From assembly GCA_963693285.1 (NCBI GenBank), contig OY848918.1:19293484-19357483 (forward strand): a stretch of 64,000 nucleotides of DNA, read 5' to 3'. Below the pieces are notes generated by a model, which did no database searches, was not told the origin of the DNA, and was given only the letters and a program-made list of their open reading frames with translations. Position 1 is the stretch's first letter. Every line of letters begins with the position of its first letter. This DNA is from Xestospongia muta (lineage: Eukaryota > Porifera > Demospongiae > Haplosclerida > Petrosiidae). This document shows positions 1 through 12,653 of the stretch, one piece after another. Made by a program: the position numbers and the translations under genes.

Positions 1-126
1 AGTTAGTAGAGTTTCGTCATTCCGATGTAGTATATAGTTATTACTATCTATATCACCTACTTGCTCTATTGTCTATAGACACCTGACATAAGAACAGTTA
101 CCATCTAAGGACCAACACTTTTCAAA

Positions 127-3100
127 ATGTCTCAGTACAGTCACCTAAGTCTAGTAAGTCTATAATCTTTCTGTTACTATGTCATTATCCCTATATATCA
201 CTGTGATACTAACTAAACTCACATATCAGTGTTATTGTATAGACAGAATATCTTTCTAAAAGATGGTCTTTTAGTTATAAGGGCTGATCTGTATACTCAC
301 TATACTACACTACATGATACATGTTGTCTTTATAATAGAATAATCAACTGTTCAGGGCAGCTGCTAATGGAAACATTGAAGAAGTCAAATCTACTATTGA
401 ACAAGGTGCTGATGTAAACTGTCATTTAACCTATGTAAGTTACTAGTTCTCAATATTTAAGTATATATCTCAACAGTAAAGCCTATTTTTCATATACAGT
501 GTGTTTTTATAAATAAGTCTAAGATCCAATAATTATCATATCACTACACACTGTATCATCATTATAGTATGATGTTGGTTGAGCTATAATACATGAGATG
601 GTCTAGTCTCATCCCCAGACCTACTCACAAGCTAAAATAGGTCTGATCACGCGAGTTCATTTTCGTGACACCTACTTTAGCTTGCGAGTAGGTCTGGGGA
701 TGAGACTAGGGATGGTCTAAATTTAATATCACAAATCCCTGTGTGATTTTAATCAATAGTGTAAGAGTTTCTTTCATTTTCTGTGTCATCTCCTAATAAT
801 AAAAAGTGTTAATATTACTGACATGATGTGTACATTTGTTGATCTAATAACAATGTTACTGAATTATTCTAACAGAGCCAGTCTATATCTATCATATAAC
901 ACAAACTTATGAAGGACAATATTCTTATGAATTTACTTTTAATATAGCATTTGCAAAATAGATTTTCTGGAATTATTACAAGATTTTATGCCATGCTCAT
1001 ATTTACTCACTCACTGTCCTCATAAGTTTACAATCTACCAGAATGCTAATAAAACTCTGATAAGTATAGTTTTTTTAAAAGTATCAAACAGAAACCTTGA
1101 TTCTGATTGTATCAACAAGTTGTATACATACATACCTAACTATGGTCTATTTTTATACAACATACGTGCGTTCTATCTCATCAGCTAAACTAGCAGCAGT
1201 TGATGGTGCAGACAGTGAGTCATTGCCTACATTCCTCATCATTGGTACCTATGAAGACAAAATGAGAGGTCTGGGAAAGCTGTTTCGTGAGTCATTAAAG
1301 AAAAAGAATGCACAACTTATAGCAGCTTTGCAACAATACAAAGATCAATTGATATTCTATAATGAATCAGAGCAAGAGCTTATCTTCCCTGTTGATAATA
1401 TGTGCCTAAAAAATCGTGAAGATCTCTCAACTCTTGTTAGAACTAATGTTATTGGCCATGAGAAAGCAGTTATAAAGAAGGAAGTCCCTATTCGTTGGTA
1501 TGTTTTAGAGTCTAATATTAAGGAAGAAGGTGAGAAAAATGATCATGGTATTGTATCTCAAACTCAATGTCAAGACATTGGTCAGACACTAGAAATGACT
1601 AAGACTCAAATACAAGGAGCTATTGCATTTTTCAAATCTCTCTCCGTTTTTCTACACTTTAACACTTGCTCTCACCTCGTTTTTACAAATCCGCAATATT
1701 TCTTGGATGCACTTTCCAATATCATTCGTATATCATTCGTTGATTTCCCACAAAAACTACTACAGAAGGGAAAGATTTTGCCACCAAATGCTCACCGCCG
1801 ACTTCAAGAAGAAGGCTTTTTACAATTGATCTTCTAGATCTCGTATCTATTCAATTTGCACCAGGTCTTTTCGAAAAGGCTGACCTATTACACTTGCTGT
1901 GTGACCTCTGTATTGTAGCTGAAGTACATCGTGATGAGTCCACATATTACTTTATTCCAACTGCTTTATCTCCTAAACATCTAACCACTAATGAAAAGAA
2001 AAAATTTGCCAAAACATGTGATCCATTGGTTTTATCTTTTGAACATGGAGTTGTACCTCAGGTAAGAACAGTCTGAAACATTCAATCTATCATAATTCTT
2101 GTTTCCTTAGGGTTTATTTCCAGCTGCAGTTGTGGCATTGTTAAATCGAAAAGAATGTCCATTCTTCACTCTCGAGTGTCTTAATGCACAATTTCCTTGT
2201 CAACTCAGATTTGATGTTAAATTGCAGTCTTCCAAACCTCGTGGTTCATTACTTTTAGTTGACACAATGCTATGGATGGAAATCTATTGGACAGGTGATC
2301 CAGCTGAATGTTCCACTCTACATTCTCTGGTTACTGCTGCCATTGACTCCTGTGCTGAACCTTTAGCTTATCATCCTTCTGCTCTGAAGTATGATCCTGG
2401 CACTCTCTGTGACCTAAAACATCAAGCTCAACAAGATATGCCTCCTGTTCATGTAGCACTTGTTACTGTTAACAAAAGAAAGGAAGTTAAAGTGTCTTGT
2501 ACTATACAAGACTTGCCACCAGTGGAGTTGAATAAAATGTTTCAGCCATGGATGGAAGGATTTGGTGAGTCATTTTATTTTTAGAATGTTTGACTTAATT
2601 TGACATTTATATATTTAGAGAAGGAAGATGTTAGTAAAGACAATAATAGTACCACTATTTTACAAGTACAACCTAAGTCAAGTTAGTTAATATCCATTCA
2701 ATTTTAGCTACAAATAGTTTTTATGTAAACTAAAAAGGAAGTCTGTTTTAATTGATTGTTTATATTCACTCTAGACAATCAAGACACTAATATAGATACA
2801 AAATGTACACCATCAGTAATGCCATCTTTACCAGCCAAAACTGAAGGTATAATTAAGGAATTTTTCGTCATATATTGATATTTAACGGTGATTAGACAGA
2901 GCTCAATGTAATAATGATGTTAATTATTATTAGTTAACACTAATGTTTAGTCATATAACATATTGTACATATAAATGACATGTTCATGCATAAACATTTG
3001 AACTGTAACAGAGAATCAAGGGCTGTTCTAGACTCCATTGTTCTCTAAAGGATATTAGTAAATAATTAATATTGATTAAATTAAGTGGTGTGGCAAACAA

Positions 3101-4510
3101 AGCAATTGATCTGATACTTTCTGAATATCTAGCACTAAGTCGTAATGATTTTTGTGAATTATTTCTAGACACCAGCATCATAAGAATAGAATGACTGATA
3201 GTTCTACATTATGCTTTTAACATTATAGATCTGATATTCAATAGCATTTTTAAGCATTTGTCCTCATCTTTGCAATTCATAAATTAATAAAACAAGGAAC
3301 TTGGTTGTTTTGTGTGATGCTATCACTTTTATTAATTATCATAATTATTTTGTTTCATTATAGTATGTTTCAATTTGGAGCATATTAACTTCTTTTCACT
3401 TATATTTGTTTTTTACTTCACAGTCAACAAACCAGAGAAACGTATTCTACTTAGGTTTCTTTCTTCTGTTACTACAAAATGGCAACAGATAGGAAATCTA
3501 CTTGGAGTTGACTCTGATACTATTGAGATGTTGGATAATTCTAATTTCTCCGACCAAATGAAGATGTCAAAGATGCTGCAGAGCTGGTAATGAACCTACT
3601 CCAGTGACATGGGATCATTTCATTAGTGTCATTGAGGGTCCTCTACAGATGAAATCACTTGCTATTGAAATCCGCCAATTCCTTGGTATCAAATCAGGTC
3701 AGATATTCCTTTAATTTTTAACAATAATTAGTTCATAATCTTAACTGCTATATTAACAATCTTGTGTTTTGTTTACTCTTAATTATATTTTAACTGGCAA
3801 TGACTCTAAAGCTAATTTGTCTACTGAATGTGAGATAATGCCCAATGATCCAGTTACTTTTGGTAGGTTATTTTCTATACTGACATATTTCTATGCTCTT
3901 GATAAATGTATCATATTAATAATTGCTTAAAATTTTATTATTATTCATTAGTTCCAAAGAAGCCTATTTCCTTTTCATCATCAAATGAATCAACTAGCCA
4001 ACCTCATGACCAACGTGGAGCTACCATCAGTGAAGCTAGACAACAAGGTTAATAACTATTAGTGTTAAAGCATTAACATACATTCTATTGACTAGATTAT
4101 TAAAATGTTATAAAAGCTAAGAAAACATTTGAGCTTACTGTTTCAATAGATGTTACTAAGTAACTGTATGTTTTTAATATGTAGATGTCACTTGCATTGC
4201 TGAGAAACAGCCAAAGCTTTTAGATTTGCTGAAGCTACTGGCTGAGATTGAATATGACTGGGACAAAATTGGTGTTGCATTAGAAGTTGAAAATCGTGTT
4301 TTAGGTGGTTTGCGTCGAAGCAATGATGATAACACAGCCAAACTTATTGCTGTCTTACGTAGCTGGATGGATACATTTCCATCAACTTGTACTTGGAATG
4401 TTGTTTTGGATGCAATAGAAGGTCCTGTAGTTAAGCATCCTTCAACAGCAATGAAAATCCGACAATTTTTAGATAAAGCAGAGGTACAGTCAAAGTATGG
4501 AGTGAAGTAG
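127..4510 (+). pseudogene. Broken ankyrin / COR / tandem death-domain gene (paralog of the 23-32.5 kb gene)
   Basis: Seen: exon 127-153 (ATG TCT CAG...), exon 339-434 (an ankyrin unit ending GADVN), then Roc-tail/COR sequence about 1160-2061 and 2111-2564, linkers 2619-2681, 2775-2846, 3812-3862 and 3952-4047, and two death-like domains at 3424-3697 and 4185-4510 (stop 4508-4510). From the COR region onward the introns after 2564 are all phase 1. The G4-like motif IIGTYEDK is present, but the P-loop, the DxGGQ motif and later ankyrin units are absent. Lesions: one T is missing from a T run near 1817, and 5 bases are missing near 3587 (after the ...LQSW helix) compared with the 36.3 kb exon; each destroys the frame, and the open frame resumes if corrected. 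The ankyrin exon (phase 0) does not join COR in frame, and paralog homology stops abruptly at 1157. Known: Roc-COR-death order is as in DAPK1-like proteins. Inferred: a deletion-fused pseudogene. Assembly error at the homopolymer is possible; two errors plus the fusion are less so. Confidence 0.8.
603..709. repeat. Hairpin-forming inverted repeat in intron (copy 1)
   Basis: Arms of 38 bases at 603-640 and 672-709 (ctagtctcatccccagacct and its complement) are nearly perfect complements around a 31-base loop. The same structure sits at the matching place in the paralog (23527-23633). Its size and form suggest a small MITE that inserted before the genes duplicated. Confidence 0.8.
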
Positions 4511-5710
4511 TTGACTGACCATTGCTGGTGATGTATTTTTTTTAATTTTCTGAATTACTTTTTGCTGACCTTTTTAAAATTACGTTTTTCTTACTATTTC
4601 AATATTTTCTTTACATTTAGTTTATCCATCCTTTCTATATTACTTTACCATCATTGATAGATTGTACTTATTGTATACGTGATTCTAAATTATGAACATT
4701 ATTTTTTTATCTATTATACTTTCTGATCAGCTGTACTTTGTTGTTTCTTTGTTTACTTCTCTTGAACTAAATTTTTCAATACAAGTCTTTACTGATGGAG
4801 AGTACGTGTAACCACCAAAATGAAAAATAATTCATGAAGGAATTTGAAGTCGATAATGATAGGATGGGCACTGACCCAGTTTGTCCATTGAAATAATATA
4901 TATAAGGTTCTGGGAGGAAACAATGAATCGCTTTCTGAAAACTATTTAAAGTCTAACAATTCTTTGCAATGTTATGTCCCATAATAGGCCCCTTTTTATG
5001 ACATATTTATCTTAGCTTAACAGACTATGTAATGAAATTTTGGATTTTTCATCTTTTCTTTGCCACTGTTTTATAATTTACCAAAAAATTTTACTCAGAA
5101 ACCATAACAAGTTTGGACACCATATTCACAGAGGTAACACGCTTAACTACAAAGGTATGCCCCTTTGTAGAACTCGTTTTGATTGCTTTAGAACAAAACT
5201 AGTGCTTTCAGCTGTTGACTTTCAAGAACTGTCTTAAATAAGCCATTGTCTTAAAGGTAAAAACGGCTACAAAAAGAGAATACACTGGAAGAAAGTTGGA
5301 ATATGCTGCATCATTTTTTGTTCATGTTTGGTCAATGATTGTTCAGCTATCATGGTACACTTGTCATTTATTATAGTTGTAACTATCATTCACGTGTCAA
5401 TTAGCAGTATAGGGAACAATATGCTACACCTATAATGTACCAAATAGGTCACATATCCTAATACTATCCTACTCTCATTATTGATGACCTATGAGGGGCA
5501 CATCCTGAACCCATTCTTCTCTCATTATTGATAACCAATAAAGCAATAATCACTTGTTGGTTCTAGTGTAATAAGCTAAACATCTTTATTATTAACTATA
5601 AAAGTAAACTGTATAATGATAACTACATGAAATTACTCAAAACAACTCTAGCCCATGTGGGCAAAATGTCATTTGGTTTTTCTCTCAATGAATAAGGACC
5701 AGTTATTCTT
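4511..5710. other. Intergenic, no gene seen
   Basis: AT-rich spacer downstream of the first death-domain gene. Short open frames here have no splice-consistent extension or recognisable motif. It faces the 3' end of the minus-strand gene at 5711, so the two genes are convergent. Confidence 0.5.
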
Positions 5711-6731
5711 TCATTCATTTGTCTCTTTGATTGTGCTGACTTTCACAATTGGATCTGTAGAAGTGGTATGCAGTACCTACAAAGTAGAATAAAATTATAA
5801 CTTTTTCAAGTAGAATCTTACCTCTGATGTCATTCATAGAAAACTCAAGCTTTAATGTCTTTACTTCTTTGACAAGAGTGTCAAGAACAATTTGATTGTC
5901 ATTACTTTGATAACTTTTGCTAAAAATATAATTGCAAAGTGTTAAATATACAGTAGAATGAAGCCTACCCATCTCCTATTTGCCATCCTTCAAAGTTTTA
6001 TTTTTCCGCAAAAAGCATTTTATAAACTCGTCTAGTTTCTTGCTGTAATATTTTAAATGAATTTTAACAAAGAGAGTACATTGAACCTTACGCAGCATGG
6101 TGTTCATGTTGTTCTTGAGTTGTAAGCTGTCTTTCTTCTTGTACATATAGCTCTGAAGAAGTGGCTATACTTTGGAGTTGTTCATTGTCACCTGTATAAA
6201 TATAATAAATCAAGCACTTAACTTGTAGAAGACAGTTTAACTATGACAAGTTTCATTAGAGTCTTGTTCAATAAACTGAGTTTGTTCAAAATATTCTAAA
6301 CAAGTTAATGTAGTTTGATGTTCATCTGTTTCTCCTGTATCAAAAATGTACCTATTAATATATATATATATATATATTAATATACACTGACCTTGAATCA
6401 TTCCTTTGGAAAAGTTGTTTGGATGTTTTTGTGTAGTCTCATTTGAGTATTCTTGTAACAGGAATTTCAGGTGGTTTTAAATAGGAATGTAACATTAGTG
6501 AAATTACATGTAATAATACATGTATTATTACATGTATTATTACATATAATAACACATGTAATAATACATTATAATACATATATATAATAGAAATACTTAT
6601 TAATACATATTATTATTATTATTAAATATATACATACACAATGTTATTTTACAGTAACAGCTGTGCTTACCATAATTGACTAGTGTAGCAGTTTTCACTT
6701 TTTTAGAAGAGTGACCTTTTTCAGTGTATTT
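5711..6731 (-). CDS. Small six-exon gene of unknown function, 5' end not identified
   Basis: Reading the minus strand, exons 6671-6731, 6392-6451, 6248-6334, 6092-6191, 5822-5919 and 5711-5754 join with consistent phases and no stop until TGA at 5711-5713. Donors are GTAAG, GTCAGT, GTCATA, GTAAGG and GTAAG; most acceptors are CAG or TAG, but the one before 6451 is a weaker AAG. The product is hydrophilic. It starts basic (KYTEKGHSSKKVKT), has a glutamine/glutamate-rich middle (VQEERQLTTQEQHEHH), then an amphipathic helix suited to a coiled coil (IVLDTLVKEVKTLKLEF), and ends TIKETNE. No membrane segment or known domain is visible. The initiating exon must lie above 6731; the open stretch at 6765-6880 is a candidate. 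Six frame-compatible exons make a real gene likely, but I do not recognise it. Confidence 0.55.
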
Positions 6732-6764
6732 CTGTTTAAATACTATAAAACGTCTTTAAAAGTC

Positions 6765-6880
6765 ATGTGAACAGAATGTGTATGTAAAAACTGAATCATC
6801 AATTTCTATCTGTCCTTCAGTAATTAAAACAGAGGAAACACCATCTAGCACCACAACAAAGCCAGAGTCTACCAAATGAC
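6765..6880 (-). CDS. Possible upstream exon of the 5.7-6.7 kb gene
   Basis: An open minus-strand stretch reads LVDSGFVVVLDGVSSVLITE and continues acidic (IEIDDSVFTY). An acceptor-like TAG lies just above it at about 6883. I could not find a convincing donor joining it to the 6731 exon, so membership is uncertain. Confidence 0.25.
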
Positions 6881-6911
6881 TACCAAACTAATGCTGTAGA
6901 CTTCTTCATAT

Positions 6912-7109
6912 CAAGACAATTGGTTAAACTCTATAGTGGAAAGTGCATGGATTACTATATAAATACATAGACATATCTATATTTCTATAGCAATTGACCT
7001 ATCCACTATAGAGTTTGAGCAATTGTCTTGAAAATAAAGAGTTCCTTAAATGATCTATTTATCATAATTATATCATAATATAATTATGATAGATAGATCA
7101 TTTAAGGAA
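6912..7109. repeat. Two adjacent inverted repeats
   Basis: The first has arms at 6912-6940 and 7002-7030 (aaactctatagtgga and its complement). The second has arms at 7042-7072 and 7079-7109 (ttccttaaatgatctattta and its complement), nearly perfect with a loop of about 6 bases. They abut and may be one foldback/MITE unit or two. Confidence 0.7.
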
Positions 7110-8648
7110 TTTTAATGCAAGGTTCATTCATTTATCATATAATACATTAATAACTCATTAATCCATACTTACAACTAATGTAATATACGAATTTATGTAA
7201 AATGTTGTGGAAAGGAACAATTTAAAATAGTTTAATCACTTTGTAATTATCATATGATAAGAATCAGAAGAATTAGAGGAAAATGAATCAAATGTATCTG
7301 AATTAACCTACTAATAATTACAAATGAATATATCAGTCTACAAACTGAAAGTAAAGAAAATTGACTATTTTTAAATACAAATACTTGTGTTACTACTGAA
7401 CTAAGATTATAATGTAACAACATCATCTTCAAAATAAATTATTAAATGCCATTGGAATTATGATTTTAAAATTTAATGACCATATATATAAATTCATATT
7501 TTATCTTTAATAAAATGACCTCTTGTCTGTAATTTTAATTAAATATAAATGGATACATATAGAAGAGTCATACAACATTAGTCATGGATGTCTATAAATA
7601 TAGTTGAAGAAGTTATTTCTTACATGATAGGCCACATTTTTACTGTTTTGCCTTCTTTGTTATCTTTCTTATAACAATAAGAAAAGAAAGTGTATTTATT
7701 TACATTCCTTTTGATCAGTACCAATATAGACTAATCTAGATACATAAAATGTTAGTTTACTATTGACCAAACATGACATAGAATTGATATTGTTATCGAG
7801 AATATTGTTATTAAGAATATTGTTTACTGTCGTTTGTCCATTAGAAGTGATGAACTTAATTACCTATGCTGCTTGCACATAACTAGCTATTACATACCTG
7901 ATATGCAAACAAGAAAAATAGGCAATATAGATTACATAAAAGTTACCCAGACTCTTAGTATTGACAATAGCACATAGCTAAAAAATGCTAATCAATTGCC
8001 CTTCTGTGTGAACCAACTGATTAGAGTAAGCTAACTTGATAGATTTCAATTTTAAATTTTAAAGGGAAAAGCTACCTTCCTTTGTTTTGTATGAAAATGA
8101 CAGTGGCCATCAGGAGAAAGTAATATTTCGTAAGTACAAATTGTAACATTGTTCATCTAATATTATTATATGTATATTAATACCTGGAATTTGAACAGAT
8201 AAATTAAGTGAACTGTTTTATAACTACATTAGCTTATCTTTCATTATGACAATGAGCTATTATATAAGTAGTTAATTTTCACAGATCTAAGGCTGATTTC
8301 TAAACTACTATTGAACTATATTTTTATGCCACAACATAACGGCATGTATCTTATGAGTAATTCTGCATGTCACTCTGCTATCATAAAATTCCTTAACTCA
8401 TGTCAATGTGATGGAGATAATTCTGTCAATCTCTATTAATACACTTTCTTTTCATTACTTGCATTAAATATAGTAATTTAGGGTTATTATTAATGACAAC
8501 TTTATTAAAAAACTTTTTTAAACAAGTATATAAATAAAATAATGTCCTATATATACAATAAGGGAACCAAAAAAATACCTGTAAACCTTTAGTCTCTGTT
8601 TGTACTGTTATGTATTCCTTTATTCAAATTTGGTATCACAGCTCTTAA
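7110..8648. other. Intergenic, no gene seen
   Basis: Very AT-rich sequence with frequent stops in all frames and no convincing exon, RNA gene or repeat family member. Confidence 0.45.
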
Positions 8649-9410
8649 TCATTTCCTTGGATGAATGACTTGGAAGGTGCAGTTAGCTGTCATACCTTCT
8701 ATGTAAGTTCCATTAGTAATCTGAGCAATATAAGGAGCAGAGCTCAACTTTTTAGATGTAAGGGACGGCTTTTGTCCAGGTTTGTAACAAAATCAACCTG
8801 TATTTCTTCACCTAAAAACTAAAATATTGAAAGTACCAGATACTGAACCCTTGTCAGTAACCTGTATTTAAATTTATGTAATAAAAGTATTGATTTAATA
8901 ATTTATGACAAACCTGGATAAAGCCTTGAGTATTGATCACTTGTGGGTGTGAAAGCCAACAGTCATTCACATTTCCATGTTTTACCAGTATTGGTGCACC
9001 TGAACTGTTTTAGGCAGTAATATTAAATGTTATATACAAAGAAGGTAACATTAACTCAGTCACACATCTTATCAGTATATTTACTGTAATATTTGCTGCT
9101 CATTTTTCTTTCAATTAAGGTTTGTTGACAGTGAGTTGAGGAGGGATTTAATATGAAGAAAGTCTTTTGACTGATCTGAAAACTGAGCTAAGAAAGGTCT
9201 TTTTATACTTTATTGACAAATTCACTTCCATATATTACAGCTCGCCAGTAGTAATAGGTGTTAGATTTCAGTCGCAGCTATAGAAAAACAGCACCTATCA
9301 TGCCTACATTGTTTAATTTTACAGCTGACCAACAGAAGATGTGCTGGATTTCCTAAGTGGACAAAACAACAGCTGTCATCTATTTGCATGTTGATACCTG
9401 GTGTGTAAAC
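8649..9410 (-). pseudogene. Relic spliced coding segments, unrecognised
   Basis: Minus-strand coding-like blocks: 9330-9410 (MQIDDSCCFVHLGNPAH), about 9241-9282 (LRLKSNTYYYWRA followed by a GTAATA donor), 8914-9004 (LVKHGNVNDCWLSHPQ..., acceptor CTG-complement at 9005-9007, donor GTTTGT) and 8649-8797 (SAPYIAQITNGTYIEG..., stop TGA at 8649-8651). The last block needs a frame correction near its 5' end. The mix of good splice borders and frame damage suggests a decayed gene. No family is recognised. Confidence 0.35.
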
Positions 9411-11420
9411 AGAGAAGATAAGTTATATATTTAAAAGACAAGTAATATATTTTATTAGATAACTTATATATTAACTAGAATCAGGTAAAAACCTTATCTT
9501 GCTCACATTATTTAAAATTATTGTACAACATTACAGGAGAAGGTAATCACTTTCAAAACTTGACAAGACAATACCTCTCCTTTAGGGGCAACTATGCCCA
9601 TAAGCATCATCTCCTAATAACTAATAGTCCTGCTTGATTACGTAGCTTCAGTTTCTTTTAACAGCAGATATGAGAGAGAGAGAGAGAAAGATAGGAGGAT
9701 TATAAAAATTTATAAGTTTTAATTAAGGTTCCTCAAGTTAAATGAAATTTATGAGAATTACAATTCATGGAATCAAAATTGAGCAATGTTTAATAGTAGA
9801 AGTCCATTTCGGGCAATTGGATTTTAAGAATTAAAATATTGCCTTTGGATATATATGCAGTAAAAGATAGCTTCATAAATGTTATTAGTTATTATTACTT
9901 AAGCTACTTAGCTTACTATCATTTTGTGTTATACAGAAAATATAATATAAAATATCAGAGTATATGCAAATTCATTGACAGGAACACTCACTTTAAGCTG
10001 ATTAAGTTTATATTATCATCAATTGAATATGTTATACATGAACTACAAAATGTATAAGATTATTTATAATGTCTCAGTGTCAATTAACTTACATGTCCAA
10101 TTATAGTACTATATAGCATTTCCTGGAATAATCATTTTATCAAAAAAATTCAACATTTATTAGTAGTAAGTTAAATAACAACATTACATAATATGATGAC
10201 TTTACTTTACATAATTACATTCCAAAGTAAAAAATTTGTTGTTGCTATGGTAATGTTTGTTATGGACATTATTACCATATTAATTTTTAATTTTCTACAG
10301 GACTATACATTATGCATACCACATGGTCTCAAATCGAAAAGTGACACAAGATTGTTATAATTTTTAAACACAGCATTTAATATCAATAAGTAAGTGACAA
10401 CATTACATAATATGATGACTTCACTTAGCATAACTACATTCCAAAGTATAATTTTGTATTCTTATAATAAAAAAGAATCTGATCATTATATTGTAGCATA
10501 TACAAGTAGATTTACTGGATGATAAGTGTGTAATTATATTTATTATCATTGCTTTAATCTATAGTTCATCTCAATATGGAAAGAAACAATTAAGACTGAA
10601 TTCTATTTTGTTGCTTTTTAAATTCACATACAACACTAGGTTAACATAAAAACATTATGTTATAGTTAGTACTTGTTTAGAAGCAATCTTATAATTATAG
10701 CTCCCTCAAATACCTGGTTAAGTTATGTTTCTTACAGTGACCACTAAATAAAGCAGTATATTTAACTTTGAATGTACCATTACATGATCAGTTATGTCAT
10801 AACTTATAACATGTAATTCTATACCTAAGGTGTGACTACTGTTTGGCTGAACATCAATAGAGTTATAATTGACTTATTATAATGTAACATTGTATATGAT
10901 AGGCTTTTGTGATTGTGAGCAGGATTTTTTTTGTTGCCAATAATACATAACATAATTTACAGTTCTAATATTATAATATAGTTAATGATTATAGTTAAAG
11001 TTGCTTAGCAGACAGTTTATTACATTAATTAAGTCCATTATAGAAGTCAATTATAGTACTAACAATTCGTAGATTAATTATTTTATCAAATTTATACTTA
11101 ATAGAGATTCTCTTGGAAATAAATTCATACATTCTAAGAGTTTTACTGCATATAGTAGGACCATGTTGAGGATGTAAGTTAGCAGAACATGTTTAAAGTT
11201 TCCATATGAATATACAGAGATTAAATATGTACAATAATATGGAGAATTACAATTCACAGAATCAAAATTGTGCAATATGTTGTGTGTAATGTAATATCAG
11301 AAATCCTTTTTAGATAATTTATATTTATGAATTACATTATTATTATTGACATATATATCTGCAGTGATGGATAGCCTCATAAATGTTATTAGGTATCCAG
11401 TAAGCAACATAACTTACTAT
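9411..11420. repeat. AT-rich DNA with diverged internal repeats
   Basis: No gene is seen. The stretch 10155-10225 is repeated at about 10380-10452 (shared core acattacataatatgatgac). The stretch 9753-9960 is related, with divergence, to 11240-11450 (cttcataaatgttattag and ttactatcat cores). These are overlapping remnants of one dispersed repeat family that continues at 11421. Confidence 0.5.
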
Positions 11421-11963
11421 CATTATGTATAATACATAAAATATAATACACTAAATCAACTAATGAAGATAGAGACAGATGTATGTGTTGACTATAAACC
11501 TAGATGGGTTAATGAAGGTCATAGTAAGTGTTTACATAATAGGATTATGTAATAATGCTAAGAAATAGAACAAAAAAATATTTCTTGAAATCACACTTAT
11601 AATCATATTATTGATTTTATCTATTGTTTAAAATTGATTTATGATCAATTTCTTTGAAATAATTATAATTACATTACATATAATTTAATTATTAATGATA
11701 ATATTTACACGTGGTTTGGTACTGTCTACTTGTAGCAGTCTAGTAAGTTAATTAAGTTATTATTTATTATTAACTTAATATATATGAAGTATATTATATT
11801 ATGTATAGGAATATATATTATGTCTGAAATTAATTCATGATGTCTAAATATGGTCAATTCCTGAAAAAAAATTAAAATTTATATTTGATTATATAGTCTG
11901 AAAAATAGTATAATATGAACATTTTCATAGAATGAATTCATAGTATGACTTCTAAGAGTTATA
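11421..11963. repeat. Dispersed repeat copy A (543 bp)
   Basis: This segment recurs almost base for base at 42231-42773. It begins cattatgtataatacataa and ends cttctaagagttata in both places, with unrelated flanks on both sides. A more diverged relative begins near 43196. No open frame or terminal inverted repeat is visible, so it is probably a non-autonomous element. Confidence 0.85.
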
Positions 11964-12653
11964 CTTTACACAGTACATAATACTATGACTATATTGTTGG
12001 TAGATAAGTCTTAAAAGATTGTTATTGTAACTTACAAATGCCTTCCACACTGAAGTCATAAGTTTTCTAACCTAATATCCTTGATAAAGAGCCTATGCTA
12101 TAGGCTAAAACAACTGATGAAATCTACAAAGAAGATTATGAGGTGGAATGTCTGCACAATTAAAATTATTTGTAAATGAATATTTTCAATGACTTCTATA
12201 ATGAAACTCTTTAATAGAACTGTGACATTTGGTATTATTAATATGCTACACATAATAATATAAACACATTAATTATGATATTAATTAATCAATCAGACAA
12301 TAAGATATAGTCAAAATGTTAAAAAAATATAACAAAATAAAAATAATGAAGAAATCTCAGAACAAGTAAACTGATTGATTGAAAAAGTGCAAAAGATTGG
12401 TATCATTGATTATAAGTCAATGATATTCAAATAAGTAGTATTAGTTGTACAAAAAATCTTGAGAAAAGATAGAGACAGAGTTAATGTAAAGTAGTACAAT
12501 AAGAAACCATTATAAGTACATATAATAATTATGCTACAAAAATGAAGATAACAGATTGCAACATATTTGGAAATTACTTACTTAGATTCCTGTGCTTGTA
12601 AAACATATCTATACATCATCCGAGCAAAGGTCCTACTTGATGTTCTTTGTAAT
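11964..12653. other. Intergenic, no gene seen
   Basis: AT-rich spacer between the dispersed repeat and the segmental duplication. Nothing supportable in either strand. Confidence 0.4.

Noticed and set aside
9671..9695. GA-rich run as a possible splicing or regulatory signal
   Set aside because: Simple-sequence repeat like several others in the window, with no gene context.
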